Assembly (NCBI RefSeq): GCF_024509035.1
Contig: NZ_JANINT010000054.1
Span: 1-51,122, forward strand
Direction of reading: 5' to 3'
DNA from: Nocardioides sp.
Lineage (GTDB): Bacteria > Actinomycetota > Actinomycetes > Propionibacteriales > Nocardioidaceae
Length of the DNA: 51,122 bases
The notes beneath the pieces were generated by a model. The model searched no databases, was not told where the DNA came from, and was given only the letters and a program-made list of their open reading frames with translations. Position numbers and translations under genes: made by a program. Position 1 is the stretch's first letter. Every line of letters begins with the position of its first letter. Positions 1 to 8,988 of the stretch are shown here, piece after piece.

Positions 1-247
1 GCGACATCGTCTCGGAGAAGTCCTCGATCGGGGAGATCTCCTCGAAGATCTCCTGGAGACCGGACTTGCTGGAGACGTCCTCACCCTCGGAACGACGGCG
101 CTCGACGGCGGCGTTCCACTTCTCGTTGCCGACCAGCCAGTCGAAGCTGTCGGTCTGAAGGGAGAGGAGCTGCGGGACCTCGAGAGGTTCGGTGATCTTT
201 GCGAAAGAGATGCGGCGGGAGTTACCGGAGGTGGTGCGCGCGGCCAA
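1..247 (-). CDS. rpoB: RNA polymerase beta subunit, N-terminal part (cut by window edge)
   Basis: The reading frame on the minus strand gives the conserved start of bacterial Rpo[21 protein letters not shown] followed by [10 protein letters not shown] and the acidic segment leading into the beta1 lobe. RpoB is the catalytic beta subunit of RNA polymerase. I place the start at TTG 247, preceded by GAAGGA six bases upstream; an in-frame ATG at 283 would add 12 residues ([12 protein letters not shown]) that do not look like family sequence. The 3' end lies beyond base 1. It follows a mce operon rather than rplL directly, but a good promoter of its own lies at 348-376, so it need not depend on read-through. 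Confidence 0.95.
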   Translation of the reverse strand, partial: MAARTTSGNSRRISFAKITEPLEVPQLLSLQTDSFDWLVGNEKWNAAVERRRSEGEDVSSKSGLQEIFEEISPIEDFSETMS

Positions 248-347
248 GAGGTGTCCTTCGACGATTCGCTCTTCGATCTGCATCAGGCCCACCACAGATC
301 AGCCACCGGGCAGGCTGAAACGCATTTGAGGGCAGACGCAAGTTCTC

Positions 348-376
348 ACCCTACCGGATGTGCGGGCGCGCGACAA
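348..376 (-). promoter_or_regulatory. Candidate sigma70-type promoter of rpoB
   Basis: On the minus strand TTGTCG (371-376) and TAGGGT (348-353) are separated by exactly 17 bases. Transcription would start near 341, leaving a leader of about 95 bases before the TTG start of rpoB. This is a pattern match only. Confidence 0.55.
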
Positions 377-412
377 ACAGCGCGGCATTCGCTGCCGACG
401 ATCATGAACTCC

Positions 413-445
413 CGCGCCGCTGAGGTCAAGCACGCGTGCGGCGCG
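413..445 (-). terminator. GC hairpin directly after the mce operon
   Basis: CGCGCCGC (413-420) pairs perfectly with GCGGCGCG (438-445) around a 17-base loop. The hairpin begins one base after the stop codon of the last mce-operon gene (446). No U-tract follows, as is common in actinobacteria. It may separate the mce operon from rpoB. Confidence 0.45.
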
Positions 446-1261
446 TCAGGTCGTCATGTCGGCGACCAGCCAGGACCCGTCGACCTCGTCCATGGTCAGC
501 GTCACCCAGTTCTTGTAGACCTCGGGCTCGGTGTACTTCTTGTTCGTGCGGGTCTGGTTGACCAGCAAGAAGATCTGCGCGTGCCCCTCGTCGGCGCGCA
601 CGATGCTGGAGCGCACCAGCGTCGCGGTGACGACCGTCCGGGTCGACGGCGCGTTCTTCTCGATCAGGCCGGTGAAGATCCGGTCGTAGTCCTCGCGCAG
701 CTTGCCGGTGAGGTACTGCTGGGCGGCCGCCTTGGACTCGTCGAGGTGGGTGGCGTCGTAGGAGAGGATCGGCACGACCGCGCGCTCGGCCGCAGCCTGG
801 GCGGAGCGGGCGTCGGCCTCGACGTCCCCGGCCGACGGCTCACGCACCCAGAGCACCACCGCGGTGGCCACCAGGGCGAGCGTCAGCACGGCGACCGCGG
901 CCAGCAGCCATCCCGGCACGAGCGCGACCCGAGCGCCGCTGCGCGTGGTCTCGCCGGGCTCGGCCGCGGGGCCCTCGACCTCCGGGGCCACCTCCGGCTC
1001 CGGCTCCGCGTCCTGCTCGGCCAGGGCGCTCGCGGCGGCCAGCTCCGCGTCGTACGCCGCGCGGCGGCTCGGGTCGAGCAGTACCTCGGCCGCCTGGTTG
1101 AGGACCGAGAAGCGACGGTCGGTCGGGTCGAGGTCGGCGATCTGCGCGCGCCAGGCGGCGCGGATCTCGTCCGCGGAGGCGTCGGGTGCGACCCCCAGGA
1201 GGTCGTACCAGCTCGGCGTGGGCGTGGCGGCAGGCGTCGACCCGGTCACTGAGTCGCTCAC
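446..1261 (-). CDS. J-domain-like / Mce-associated membrane protein
   Basis: 271 aa, last gene of the mce operon. Residues about 17-62 resemble a DnaJ J-domain (WYDLLGVAPDASADEIRAAW, then VLNQAAEVLLDPSRRAAYD). The helix II-III loop, however, reads ADLDPTDRR and lacks the HPD tripeptide needed to stimulate DnaK. A Glu/Ala-rich linker (about 70-95) leads to one membrane helix near residues 100-122 (LVPGWLLAAVAVLTLALVAT). The outer C-terminal domain has the Mce-associated protein pattern (VPILSYDATHLDESKAAAQQ, ending DGSWLVADMTT). The start GTG 1261 overlaps the preceding stop in GTGA, the same coupling used along the operon. Likely role: accessory protein stabilising the Mce complex, with the J-like domain on the cytoplasmic side. 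The loss of HPD argues against classical co-chaperone activity. Confidence 0.8.
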   Translation of the reverse strand: MSDSVTGSTPAATPTPSWYDLLGVAPDASADEIRAAWRAQIADLDPTDRRFSVLNQAAEVLLDPSRRAAYDAELAAASALAEQDAEPEPEVAPEVEGPAAEPGETTRSGARVALVPGWLLAAVAVLTLALVATAVVLWVREPSAGDVEADARSAQAAAERAVVPILSYDATHLDESKAAAQQYLTGKLREDYDRIFTGLIEKNAPSTRTVVTATLVRSSIVRADEGHAQIFLLVNQTRTNKKYTEPEVYKNWVTLTMDEVDGSWLVADMTT

Positions 1262-1839
1262 TGGGACCCCTCCCCCGTGACGGGCGCGTAGTCGTCGACC
1301 AGCCAGGTGCCGTCGGACTTCACGAGGTCGACCTCCCAGCGCAGCACGTCCTGGTCGGCGTCGACCCGCTTGGCCTCGTCGTCCGGGTGCTTGGGGTCGG
1401 GGTAGGACCCGGTGAGGCCCCCGGCGACGATGGCCGTCGCCGAGTCGGCGTCCATCGACTCGACGCCGACACCGAACACCTTGACCGAGCGTCCGTAGCC
1501 CGCCTGCGCGACGGTCTGCTCGGCGATCGGCAGCCCGGACTTCTCGAAGTCGGCGGCGAACTTGGGCGTGATCACCTCGAGCACCTGGTCGCGGTAGTCG
1601 GTGAGGTGGCCCTGGGCGTCGAGCTGGTCGGGGCCGTAGGTGTTGAGCCGCAGGACGAACTGCCGGGTCTGGGACATGATCGCGTCCCGCGTCGCCTGCG
1701 TGTCGTCGGCCTCGCCGCGGCGCTGGGTCAGCAGCCACGTGACTGCGCCGGCGGAGGCGATCAGCACGACGACGAGCACGACCAGGAGGACGAGGCGGAA
1801 GGTGGCGGAACGCGGCGTCTCCTCAGTCCTGGCACTCAC
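1258..1839 (-). CDS. Mce-associated membrane protein
   Basis: 193 aa. A short cytoplasmic N-terminus is followed by a membrane helix at about residues 13-37 (LVLLVVLVVVLIASAGAVTW) and an extracytoplasmic domain containing LRLNTYGPDQLDAQ and ending SDGTWLVDDYAPV, the layout of Mce-associated (Mas) proteins that stabilise Mce transporters in mycobacteria. GTG 1839 overlaps the stop of the upstream Mce gene by the sequence GTGA, which decides the start over a longer frame that would begin at 1872. Its overlap with the next gene is also GTGA, so both accessory proteins are probably made in step with the Mce subunits. Confidence 0.85.
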   Translation of the reverse strand: MSARTEETPRSATFRLVLLVVLVVVLIASAGAVTWLLTQRRGEADDTQATRDAIMSQTRQFVLRLNTYGPDQLDAQGHLTDYRDQVLEVITPKFAADFEKSGLPIAEQTVAQAGYGRSVKVFGVGVESMDADSATAIVAGGLTGSYPDPKHPDDEAKRVDADQDVLRWEVDLVKSDGTWLVDDYAPVTGEGSQ

Positions 1840-3110
1840 GGCACCAGGGGCTGGAGCAACAGCCACTTCCACGACTCCTCTCCGAAGGCGAGCGGTGCCA
1901 CGGTACCGGTCGGCGCCAGCACCGGGTCGATCTTGGACCCCCAGTGGATCTTGCCGGTGTCGGGGTCGTACGACGCGACCGGCGCGCGGTAGGCGGCGCC
2001 GGCGCGCTGCAGGTTCTGGACGCCGCGGGGGTTGCTCATCGCGGCGGGCTCGGTGCAGCCGGCCTTGGTGTTCATCGGCCGGTTGCTGCCGTCCTGCGGC
2101 GGCCGGGTGTCGGTGCTCTCGTAGCCGCGGTGGCAGACGGGGTTGTCCGTGATGATGAGCCCGAAGTGGGCGTCGTAGAGCCCGGTGTCGGGCGACTTCG
2201 AGACGACGGTGAAGCCGCCCTCGACGACGTAGGGGTAGATCACGAGGATCTGCTCGACCCCGGGCAGGTGCTTGACGATCACGTCGCCGGTGATGCGCAG
2301 GTTGTTGAACAGCTCGCCGAGGTCGACCTCGTTGTCCTGCAAGAACGTGCGCAGCTGGGTCGCCGCGCTCGAGCCGTTGTCGATGACCTGGCGCAGGGCG
2401 GGGTCGGAGCCGGCGAGCGATCCGCTGAACAGGCTGAGGTCGCGTGCGAAGGTGCGGATCGCGCTCGCCTTGTCGACCTGGGTCCGCAGCACGGTGTTGC
2501 TGTCGCGGATCAGCGCCGTCGTGACGTCGAAGTTGTCGTTGGCCTCGTTGATGAAGGCGTTGCCGGTGTCGATGATGCGCTGCAGGTCGGCGCCCGTCCC
2601 GGCGAAGGCGGCGCCCAGCTCGGCGACGGTGGTGCTCAGCGCCTGCTTGTCGACCGACTCGACGGTGTTGGAGATGTCGGTGAGCAGCTTCTGCGTGGCG
2701 ATCGGCGTGCGCGTGTCGTCCTGGGCGATCTCGGACTCGTCGTCGAGGTAGGGCCCGGAGTCGACCTGGGGCTGCAGCTCGACGTACTGCTCGCCGACGG
2801 CGGAGCGGTTGCCGACGACCGCGAGCGACTTCGCCGGGATGTCGTCCCAGGAGTTGTCGATGTCGAGGTAGACGTCGACCCCGTCGTCGGTGAGGTCCAG
2901 CTTGCCGACCCGCCCGACCTGGACGCCCCGGTAGGACACCTCACCGCCGGCGAAGATGCCACCGGAGTCCTTGAAGTGCGCGACGACCGTGTAGTGGTCG
3001 TCGAGGAAGACCCGGTCGAGGCGGGCGTAGCGCGCACCGACGAAGCTCACGCCGAGCAGCGTGATCGCGACGAACACGAGCAGCTGGATGCGGGTGCGTC
3101 GGGTGATCAT
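1836..3110 (-). CDS. mceF: Mce family protein, sixth position (MceF-type)
   Basis: 424 aa. One N-terminal membrane anchor (IQLLVFVAITLLGVSFVGAR) is followed by the MlaD/Mce domain, with the typical HFKDSGGIFAGGEVSYRGVQ and VGRVGKLDL near residues 45-75. A long helical region then reaches to about residue 280, followed by a C-terminal tail with IYPYVVEGGF and four or more cysteines. Mce proteins assemble as a hetero-hexamer forming a hydrophobic tunnel through the envelope for lipid or sterol import. The start at 3110 overlaps the mceE stop as ATGA. The letter F is given by position, being the last of six in the operon. Confidence 0.9.
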   Translation of the reverse strand: MITRRTRIQLLVFVAITLLGVSFVGARYARLDRVFLDDHYTVVAHFKDSGGIFAGGEVSYRGVQVGRVGKLDLTDDGVDVYLDIDNSWDDIPAKSLAVVGNRSAVGEQYVELQPQVDSGPYLDDESEIAQDDTRTPIATQKLLTDISNTVESVDKQALSTTVAELGAAFAGTGADLQRIIDTGNAFINEANDNFDVTTALIRDSNTVLRTQVDKASAIRTFARDLSLFSGSLAGSDPALRQVIDNGSSAATQLRTFLQDNEVDLGELFNNLRITGDVIVKHLPGVEQILVIYPYVVEGGFTVVSKSPDTGLYDAHFGLIITDNPVCHRGYESTDTRPPQDGSNRPMNTKAGCTEPAAMSNPRGVQNLQRAGAAYRAPVASYDPDTGKIHWGSKIDPVLAPTGTVAPLAFGEESWKWLLLQPLVP

Positions 3111-4552
3111 CGCGTCACCATCCCGGGAACGAGCAGCCGGACGAGGGCGGGGTCGAACACCTGGCTGAGCTGCCCCATCGTGGGTCCGTGCGGTGTCGCG
3201 GACGGACCGACGCCGGCGCGCCCCAGGCCGAGGAGACCGGTGAGGTCGGGCAGGCCCGGGAGGCTGGTCGGCAGGCTCGTCGGCAGCGCGGTGGGCAGGC
3301 CGGCGTCCGGCAGGCCCGGGATCTGGTTGACGATCCGGCAGACGAGCGTCTTCTCGTTCTTCTTCTTCAAGCACGCGTCGCGCAGCTTGGCCAGCCCCTG
3401 GAGGCTGCTCAGCAGCTTCTGGCAGGGCTTGCTGGTGATGTCCCCGCTCGCGATGCACCGGGTCACCCGGTCGAGGAGCACCGTCGGGTCCAGCTCGCTC
3501 GGGAGGAGCGTGGGCAGGCTCGTCGGGATGCCGGTCACGCCACCGGATAGGTCGATGTCGAGCTCGACCGACAGGTTGGTGTAGTCGCCCATGTGCAGGT
3601 TGCGCGCGACCTGCGGGTCGCGACCGACGACCTCGTCGACGAACGGGTAGGTCAAGAACACGTTGAACGACTTCACGAACGCGTCGCCCGAGGCGGCGAG
3701 CTCGGTGAGCACCGGGTTGAGCTGGCGCAGGGACTCGATCGTGGCGTCCTTGGACGCCTTGATGACCTCGACACCGACCCCACCGAGCCGGTCGAGGGCG
3801 CCGAGCATCCTGACCAGGTCCTTGCGCTGCTTGTCCAGCGAGGTCAGGGCGCTGGGGAGCTCGTCGAGCGCGGCGTCGATCGAGCCCTGCTGGCTGCGGA
3901 CCGAGACCGCCAGCTTGTTGAGCTTGTCGATGGCATCGACGATGTCCTGCTTGTTCTCGTCGAGCTGACCCATGAAGTCGGCGATCTGGGTGAGCACCGA
4001 CCGCGCCGCGTCCTCACGCCCGTCGAGCGCCTTGTTGACCTCGGTCGCGATCGTCTTCAGCTGGGCGACGCCACCACCGTTGAGCAGCAGGCTGAGGGCA
4101 CCCAGCACCTCCTCGACCTCCGGGTTGCGACCGGTGTCGTCGAGCCCGATGGTGTCGCCGTCGGCGAGCTCGCCGGTGGCCGCCTCGTCCGTCGGTGCGC
4201 TGAGCGACACGAACTTCTCACCGAGCAGGCTGGTCTGACGGATCTCGGCGACGGCGTTGGCCGGGAGGTCCACGTCGTTGCGGAGCTCCATCGTCAGCTC
4301 GGCGTGGCCGTCGACCAGGTCGACCCCGGTGACCTGGCCGACGCTGATGTCGTCGACCTTGACCGTCGACTTGGGCACCAGGTCGAGGACGTCACGGAAC
4401 TCGGCGGTCACGGTGATGGGGTCGTCACCGACGTCGGTGCCCCCGGGCAGCGGCAGGCTGTAGACGTCGAAGTCGCAGCCGGTCAGCAGGAGACTGCCCG
4501 CCACCGTCGCGACGACGGCCTGGGCGACCCGCCGCATCCTCGTGCTCCTCAT
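3107..4552 (-). CDS. mceE: Mce family lipoprotein, fifth position (MceE/LprN-type)
   Basis: 481 aa. The N-terminus is a lipoprotein signal, with basic MRSTRMRR, a hydrophobic core and the lipobox LLTG-Cys at residues about 22-26. This is the hallmark of the fifth Mce protein (LprK/LprN group). The Mce domain follows (ITVTAEFRDVLDLVPKSTVK, VDDISVGQVTGVDL), then a long coiled region. The C-terminal tail is low in complexity, rich in Leu/Pro (repeats of the type LPTSLP), and holds paired cysteines. Both ends are coupled to neighbours by ATGA overlaps, so it is expected to be made with MceD and MceF. Lipid anchoring would tether the hexamer on the outer face of the membrane. Confidence 0.92.
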   Translation of the reverse strand: MRSTRMRRVAQAVVATVAGSLLLTGCDFDVYSLPLPGGTDVGDDPITVTAEFRDVLDLVPKSTVKVDDISVGQVTGVDLVDGHAELTMELRNDVDLPANAVAEIRQTSLLGEKFVSLSAPTDEAATGELADGDTIGLDDTGRNPEVEEVLGALSLLLNGGGVAQLKTIATEVNKALDGREDAARSVLTQIADFMGQLDENKQDIVDAIDKLNKLAVSVRSQQGSIDAALDELPSALTSLDKQRKDLVRMLGALDRLGGVGVEVIKASKDATIESLRQLNPVLTELAASGDAFVKSFNVFLTYPFVDEVVGRDPQVARNLHMGDYTNLSVELDIDLSGGVTGIPTSLPTLLPSELDPTVLLDRVTRCIASGDITSKPCQKLLSSLQGLAKLRDACLKKKNEKTLVCRIVNQIPGLPDAGLPTALPTSLPTSLPGLPDLTGLLGLGRAGVGPSATPHGPTMGQLSQVFDPALVRLLVPGMVTR

Positions 4553-5697
4553 CGGTCCACCTCCACGAGACCGGCCAGGCTGCGGTCGAACAGGTCGACC
4601 GACGAACGCGGCGTGCCCTGGGCGCCGGTGCCGGGTCGCGGCAGCGCCTGCTGGACGAGGTCGCACAGGGCGCCGGAGGTGTCGGCCTGGCTCAGGAAGC
4701 CGCACAGGAACGTCGAAGGATCGGACTGCACCTGGTTGATGACCTCACCGAGGTTGGCGTTGGTGTCGAGCGTGCCGGTCTGCGGGTTGTAGGTCAGCGC
4801 CAGGTTGTTGAGGGCCAGGGGGGCCGAGTCGAGGATGTGGTCGAGCTCGGAACGCCGCTTCACCAGCACCTTCGAGACCCGGTTGAGCCCGGAGATGTTG
4901 CGGCCGAGCACCTCACGGTTCTCCTTCACGAACGACGACACCTGACCGAGCGCCTTGGCCAGGTTGCTGAGCGAGGCGGACAGCTCCTGGCGCTCCCCGG
5001 CCAGCATCGAGGACACCTGGGACAAGGAGTCGTTGAACGTGCGAACGGTCTTGTCGTTGCGTGCCAGTGACCCGATGAAGCCCTCGAGCTCGCGCGCGGA
5101 GCCGAACAGCTCGTCCTTGTTGTCGTCGAGGGTCTGGCTGAGCTTGCCGAAGTCCTTGATCGTCTGGTGGAACGTCGCGCCCTGGCCGCCGAAGTTCTCG
5201 GCCGTGGTCTCGAGCAGGTCGGAGAACGCGCCGTTGCGATTGGCACCGGTCGGCCCGAGCGCCACGGTCAGGTCGTCGAGGCTGCTGTAGATCTGGTCGA
5301 GCTCCAGCGGGACCGCGGTGCGGTCGACGTCGAGGACAGCGCCATCGGCGAGCTTGTCCCCACCGGAGTAGACGGGGGTGAGCTGCACGAAGCGGTCGCC
5401 GACGATCGAGGGGGCGACGATGACCGCCTTGGCGTCGGCGGGGACCTCGACGTCCGCGTCGTAGGACATCGTGACGGCGACGTCGGTGCCGGCCGGCGTC
5501 ACGGAGTCGACGTGCCCGACCGGCACCCCGAGGATCCGCACGTCGCTGCCCTCGTAGATCGAGATCGTCCGCGGGAAGTGCGCGGTGAGTGTCTTGGTCT
5601 CGCCACCGCGGAACATCGTGAGCGCCGCTGCCACCAGCACGATCACGAGGACCACGGGCACGGCCGCCCGCTTGAGGATCGTCAAGCTGCTCGCCAT
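4549..5697 (-). CDS. mceD: Mce family protein, fourth position (MceD-type)
   Basis: 382 aa. It has an N-terminal membrane helix (VPVVLVIVLVAAALTMF), an Mce domain with TAHFPRTISIYEGSDVRILG and VPVGHVDSV, and a long alpha-helical region to about residue 300. The short tail contains CGFLSQADTSGALCDLV. Start choice: ATG 5697 lies one base after the mceC stop. An in-frame GTG at 5706 would overlap mceC by 8 bases and cannot be excluded. It ends by ATGA overlap with mceE. Envelope component of the Mce import complex. Confidence 0.9.
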   Translation of the reverse strand: MASSLTILKRAAVPVVLVIVLVAAALTMFRGGETKTLTAHFPRTISIYEGSDVRILGVPVGHVDSVTPAGTDVAVTMSYDADVEVPADAKAVIVAPSIVGDRFVQLTPVYSGGDKLADGAVLDVDRTAVPLELDQIYSSLDDLTVALGPTGANRNGAFSDLLETTAENFGGQGATFHQTIKDFGKLSQTLDDNKDELFGSARELEGFIGSLARNDKTVRTFNDSLSQVSSMLAGERQELSASLSNLAKALGQVSSFVKENREVLGRNISGLNRVSKVLVKRRSELDHILDSAPLALNNLALTYNPQTGTLDTNANLGEVINQVQSDPSTFLCGFLSQADTSGALCDLVQQALPRPGTGAQGTPRSSVDLFDRSLAGLVEVDR

Positions 5698-5698
5698 C

Positions 5699-6664
5699 TC
5701 AACCACCCACCTGCGGCACCGGCGGCATGTTCTGGATGTAGGTGTCGAACCACGGGCCGTTGCCGAGCGTGCTCGCGAACACCCGGTAGAACGGCTCCAT
5801 CAGCCGCAGGCTGTTGTCGAGGTTGTCCTCGTTCTTGTTCAGCACCTGCAAGACGTTGTCGAGGTGGTCCAGCGCCGGCTTGAGGTCGGCGCGGCTCTGC
5901 TCGATCAGCGCGGTCAGCTCCTTCGACAGCCGGGTGGTGGAGGTCAGCAGGTTGTGCACCGCGTCCCGGCGCGCGACCAGCGCCCGGAAGAGGACGTCGG
6001 AGTCCTTCATCAGCCCGATGATGTCGCCGTCGCGCTCGTCGAGGACGCTCGAGACGCGCTTGAGGTTGGTGAGCAGGCTGTTGATCTGCTGGTCGCGGGC
6101 GGCGATGTTCGACGAGAGCCGGGACACGCCGTCGAGGGCCTGACGGAACTCCTCGGGGGTGTTGCGGGTCAGGTCGGCCAGCGTGGTCAGCGACTGGGCG
6201 AGGCGGTCGGTGTCGATCCGCTCGGAGGTCTCGGCGAGTCCGGAGAACGCGTCCACGACGTCGTACGGCGAGCTGGTGCGCTCGACCGGGATCTCCGAGC
6301 CCTCGTCGAGCTGGCCCGAGCCCGCCGGCTCGAGCGAGAGGTACATCGCGCCGAGCAGGGTCTTGACCTTGATCGCGGCGTGGGTGTCCTCGCCGAACTC
6401 CGAGGGGGTGTCGACGCGGAACGTGACGCGGACGTGGTCGCCCTCGAGCTCGACCTTCTCGACCTTGCCCACCCGCACGCCGGCGATGCGGACCTCGTCG
6501 TTGGGCTCGAGGCCACCGGACTCGGAGAACGCGGCGTAGTAGGTGTCACCGCCGCCGATCAGCGGCAGGTCCTGGGCCCGGAAGGCGGCCAGCATGACGA
6601 TCGCCAGCACGACCAGGCTGACGGCCCCGACGACGACGGGGTTGCGTTCGCGGAAGGGGGTCAT
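5699..6664 (-). CDS. mceC: Mce family protein, third position (MceC-type)
   Basis: 321 aa. It has an N-terminal membrane anchor (VVVGAVSLVVLAIVMLAAF), the Mce domain (YYAAFSESGGLEPNDEVRIA, GVRVGKVEKVEL) and helical repeats with an asparagine-rich stretch NKNEDNLDNSLRLMEP. It ends in the short tail NMPPVPQVGG and is shorter than its paralogues because it has no extended C-terminal tail. It starts in ATGA overlap with mceB. One subunit of the predicted six-protein lipid tunnel. Confidence 0.9.
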   Translation of the reverse strand: MTPFRERNPVVVGAVSLVVLAIVMLAAFRAQDLPLIGGGDTYYAAFSESGGLEPNDEVRIAGVRVGKVEKVELEGDHVRVTFRVDTPSEFGEDTHAAIKVKTLLGAMYLSLEPAGSGQLDEGSEIPVERTSSPYDVVDAFSGLAETSERIDTDRLAQSLTTLADLTRNTPEEFRQALDGVSRLSSNIAARDQQINSLLTNLKRVSSVLDERDGDIIGLMKDSDVLFRALVARRDAVHNLLTSTTRLSKELTALIEQSRADLKPALDHLDNVLQVLNKNEDNLDNSLRLMEPFYRVFASTLGNGPWFDTYIQNMPPVPQVGG

Positions 6665-7707
6665 CCGAGATCACACCTGTCTGCGACCTTCAGGCCACCC
6701 GTCGGGTAGTCGACCGGGATCGACTGACCGCCGGGGAGCCGGACCCGGCCCTGGAAGTGGCAGAGGTAGAAGTTGAACCACGAGCCGTACGTCGCGGTGC
6801 GTCCGATCTTGTTGAGCTTGATCGGCAGCACCTGCAGCGCACGGTCGAGCTCGGCCTTGCCGTTGTCGAGGTTGCGAGCGACCTCGCGCAGCTGCTCGAT
6901 GTCGCTGACGAACGGCTCGCGGATGCCGTCGACCAGGTCGGCGGTCTGCACCGAGAGCGCGGAGATCTGGTCGAGCGAGCCGAGGATCGCCTCGCGGTCG
7001 TCCTTGAGCCCGCCCACGAACGTGCGGAACGTCGTGATCAGTCGGCTCAGCTGCACGTCGCGGTCGCCGATGTGGTCGAGCACCTCGTTGAGGTTGTCGA
7101 TCAGGTCGCCGATGAGCTGGTCGCGACCGGCGAGGGTCTGGGTCACGGACGCGGTGTGCGCGAGCAGGCCTTCGAGCGTGCCGCCCTCCCCCTGGAAGAC
7201 CTGGACGATCTCGTAGGAGAGCTGGTTGATGTCGGCCGGCGAGAGCGCCTGGAACAGCGGCTTGAAGCCGTTGAACAGCACGGTCAGGTCGAGAGCCGGC
7301 GAGGTCTGGTCGACGGGGATCGTGCCGCCGTCGGGCAGTGCCTCCCCGTCCCCGATCTCGTCGGTGAGCGAGAGGTAGCGCTGGCCGACGAGGTTGCGGT
7401 AGCGGATGGCGACGTGGGTGGCCTTGCTGATCGTCGTGGAGTCCTCGACGCTGAAGGACACCCGCGCGCGGGTGCGGTCGACGACCTCGACGTTGTCGAC
7501 GGTGCCGACCTTGACCCCGGCGATGCGGACGTCGTCACCCTTGACGACCCCGGTGGCGTCGACGAACTCGGCGCTGTAGCTGCGGTGCCCGGCGAAGGTG
7601 ATGTTGCCGATGGTCGCCACCAGCACCGAGGTGGCCAAGGTGGTCACGACGATGAAGATCGTGAGCTTGACGAGGTCGCTCGTGGTGCGCTTGTCGAGGA
7701 TCTTCAT
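6661..7707 (-). CDS. mceB: Mce family protein, second position (MceB-type)
   Basis: 348 aa. An N-terminal membrane helix (LTIFIVVTTLATSVLVATIG) precedes an Mce domain with SAEFVDATGVVKGDDVRIAG and VKVGTVDNVEVV. The helical core spans about residues 130-290. A C-terminal FYLCHFQGRV...DRCDLG segment has two cysteines that could pair in the oxidising envelope. Starts and stops overlap mceA and mceC as ATGA. Confidence 0.9.
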   Translation of the reverse strand: MKILDKRTTSDLVKLTIFIVVTTLATSVLVATIGNITFAGHRSYSAEFVDATGVVKGDDVRIAGVKVGTVDNVEVVDRTRARVSFSVEDSTTISKATHVAIRYRNLVGQRYLSLTDEIGDGEALPDGGTIPVDQTSPALDLTVLFNGFKPLFQALSPADINQLSYEIVQVFQGEGGTLEGLLAHTASVTQTLAGRDQLIGDLIDNLNEVLDHIGDRDVQLSRLITTFRTFVGGLKDDREAILGSLDQISALSVQTADLVDGIREPFVSDIEQLREVARNLDNGKAELDRALQVLPIKLNKIGRTATYGSWFNFYLCHFQGRVRLPGGQSIPVDYPTGGLKVADRCDLG

Positions 7708-8984
7708 CGCAGCGACACCTCCGCCCCGCGGGCCATCGGGCCGACCAGCAGCAGGCCCAGGTCGGGGACGTCCGCGGCGGGTACGCCGAGAGCCGGGCCC
7801 AGCAGGGAGCGCAGCACGTCGCTCTCGGCTGCGGTGCCCACGGTCGTCCGGAAGTACTGGTTGGGGCCGACCCGCGAGGTGCCCTTGCCGGTCGGCTCGT
7901 CGACGCCGTCGTTGAAGTTCGGCTGGTGGCGCACCGGGTTCTCCTGCGACCAGGGCGGGTTGGGCAGGTGCAGGCAGGAGACCGGTCCGCGGTTCTCACC
8001 GAAGCGCGGCTTGTCGTTGACGTTGTAGGGCCGCGGCTGGTTGGGCAGCGTCTCGAGCACGATGTGCAGCATGAAGCCGCGGAACGCCTCGGCCTGGAGC
8101 TTGCCGGCGTTGACGATGCCGCGGGTCAGGCAGTTGTACTCGGGGGCGTACTTGGCGAACACCCGCAGCTGCTGCTGGCTGATCTTGCTGAAGCGGATGA
8201 GGTTGTCGCCGTTGTCCTCGAGGAAGCCGCGCGCGGTGTCGGAGAACGACGTGACGTCGTCGAACAGGGCCTGCAACCGGACCTCGCGGTCCTCGAGGGT
8301 GCCGGTGGTCGTGACGGTGTCGTCGAGGATGTCGGCGATCTGCGGCATCACCTGGGCGTAGGTGTCGGACACCTGGGCGGTGAGGCGGAGGTCGTCGATG
8401 AGCTGCGGGATCTGCGGGTTGATCCGCTTGAGGTAGGCGTCGACGGTCTCGAGGTTCTCGCCGAGCTGGTCGCCGCGGCCCTCGAGGGCGGTGGCGAGCG
8501 CGTTCAGCGTCATGTTGATGTCGGCGGGCTGGACGGTGCGCAGCAGCGGGTAGAGGTCGGAGAGGACCTTCTCGACCTCGATCGAGACCTGGGTGCGCTC
8601 GATCGTGGCGCCCGGCTCGATGTGGTCGGCGGACGGATCGGCGGGGATGTCGAGGGCGACGTACTTCTCACCGAACAGGGTCTTGGGGACGATCGACCCG
8701 CTGACGTTGGCCGGGATCGTGTCGATCTCGCCGGGGTAGATGCCCAGCGTGATCTCGGCGCCCTCGTCGTCGGGCTGGAAGTCGAGGACCTCGCCCACGA
8801 TCACGCCGCGGATCTTCACGTCGGCACGCTGCGGCAGCTGCATGCCGATCTTGGAGGCCTGGAGCGTGACCTTGTCGTAGTCGGCGAACTTCTTCGTGAA
8901 GACGGCGTAGGTGAGGTAGACGCCCAGCAGCAGCAGGCAGAGGAAGACCACGCCCAGCACCTTGTGCCCTGCGATCACACGCAC
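7704..8984 (-). CDS. mceA: Mce family protein, first position (MceA-type)
   Basis: 426 aa, first of the six Mce paralogues. The N-terminal anchor (VLGVVFLCLLLLGVYLTYAV) is followed by the Mce domain (VTLQASKIGMQLPQRADVKI, RGVIVGEVLDF) and then a helical region. The long C-terminal part contains APEYNCLTRG and a proline/asparagine-rich segment, features usual for MceA, where the C-terminus is the most exposed part of the assembly. The GTG start at 8984 lies 4 bases after the second permease gene. A four-gene run B-C-D-E follows with overlapping stops and starts. Confidence 0.9.
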   Translation of the reverse strand: MRVIAGHKVLGVVFLCLLLLGVYLTYAVFTKKFADYDKVTLQASKIGMQLPQRADVKIRGVIVGEVLDFQPDDEGAEITLGIYPGEIDTIPANVSGSIVPKTLFGEKYVALDIPADPSADHIEPGATIERTQVSIEVEKVLSDLYPLLRTVQPADINMTLNALATALEGRGDQLGENLETVDAYLKRINPQIPQLIDDLRLTAQVSDTYAQVMPQIADILDDTVTTTGTLEDREVRLQALFDDVTSFSDTARGFLEDNGDNLIRFSKISQQQLRVFAKYAPEYNCLTRGIVNAGKLQAEAFRGFMLHIVLETLPNQPRPYNVNDKPRFGENRGPVSCLHLPNPPWSQENPVRHQPNFNDGVDEPTGKGTSRVGPNQYFRTTVGTAAESDVLRSLLGPALGVPAADVPDLGLLLVGPMARGAEVSLR

Positions 8985-8988
8985 GCGA

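Noticed and set aside
251..1252. Long plus-strand open frame opposite rpoB start and the accessory mce genes
   Set aside because: It is antisense to genes with clear homology, has an Arg/Gly/Asp-rich composition typical of GC-rich shadow frames, and no recognisable motif.
446..1261. Functional DnaJ co-chaperone
   Set aside because: The HPD tripeptide is missing and there is no Gly/Phe or zinc-finger region; it is treated as a J-like domain in an Mce accessory protein.
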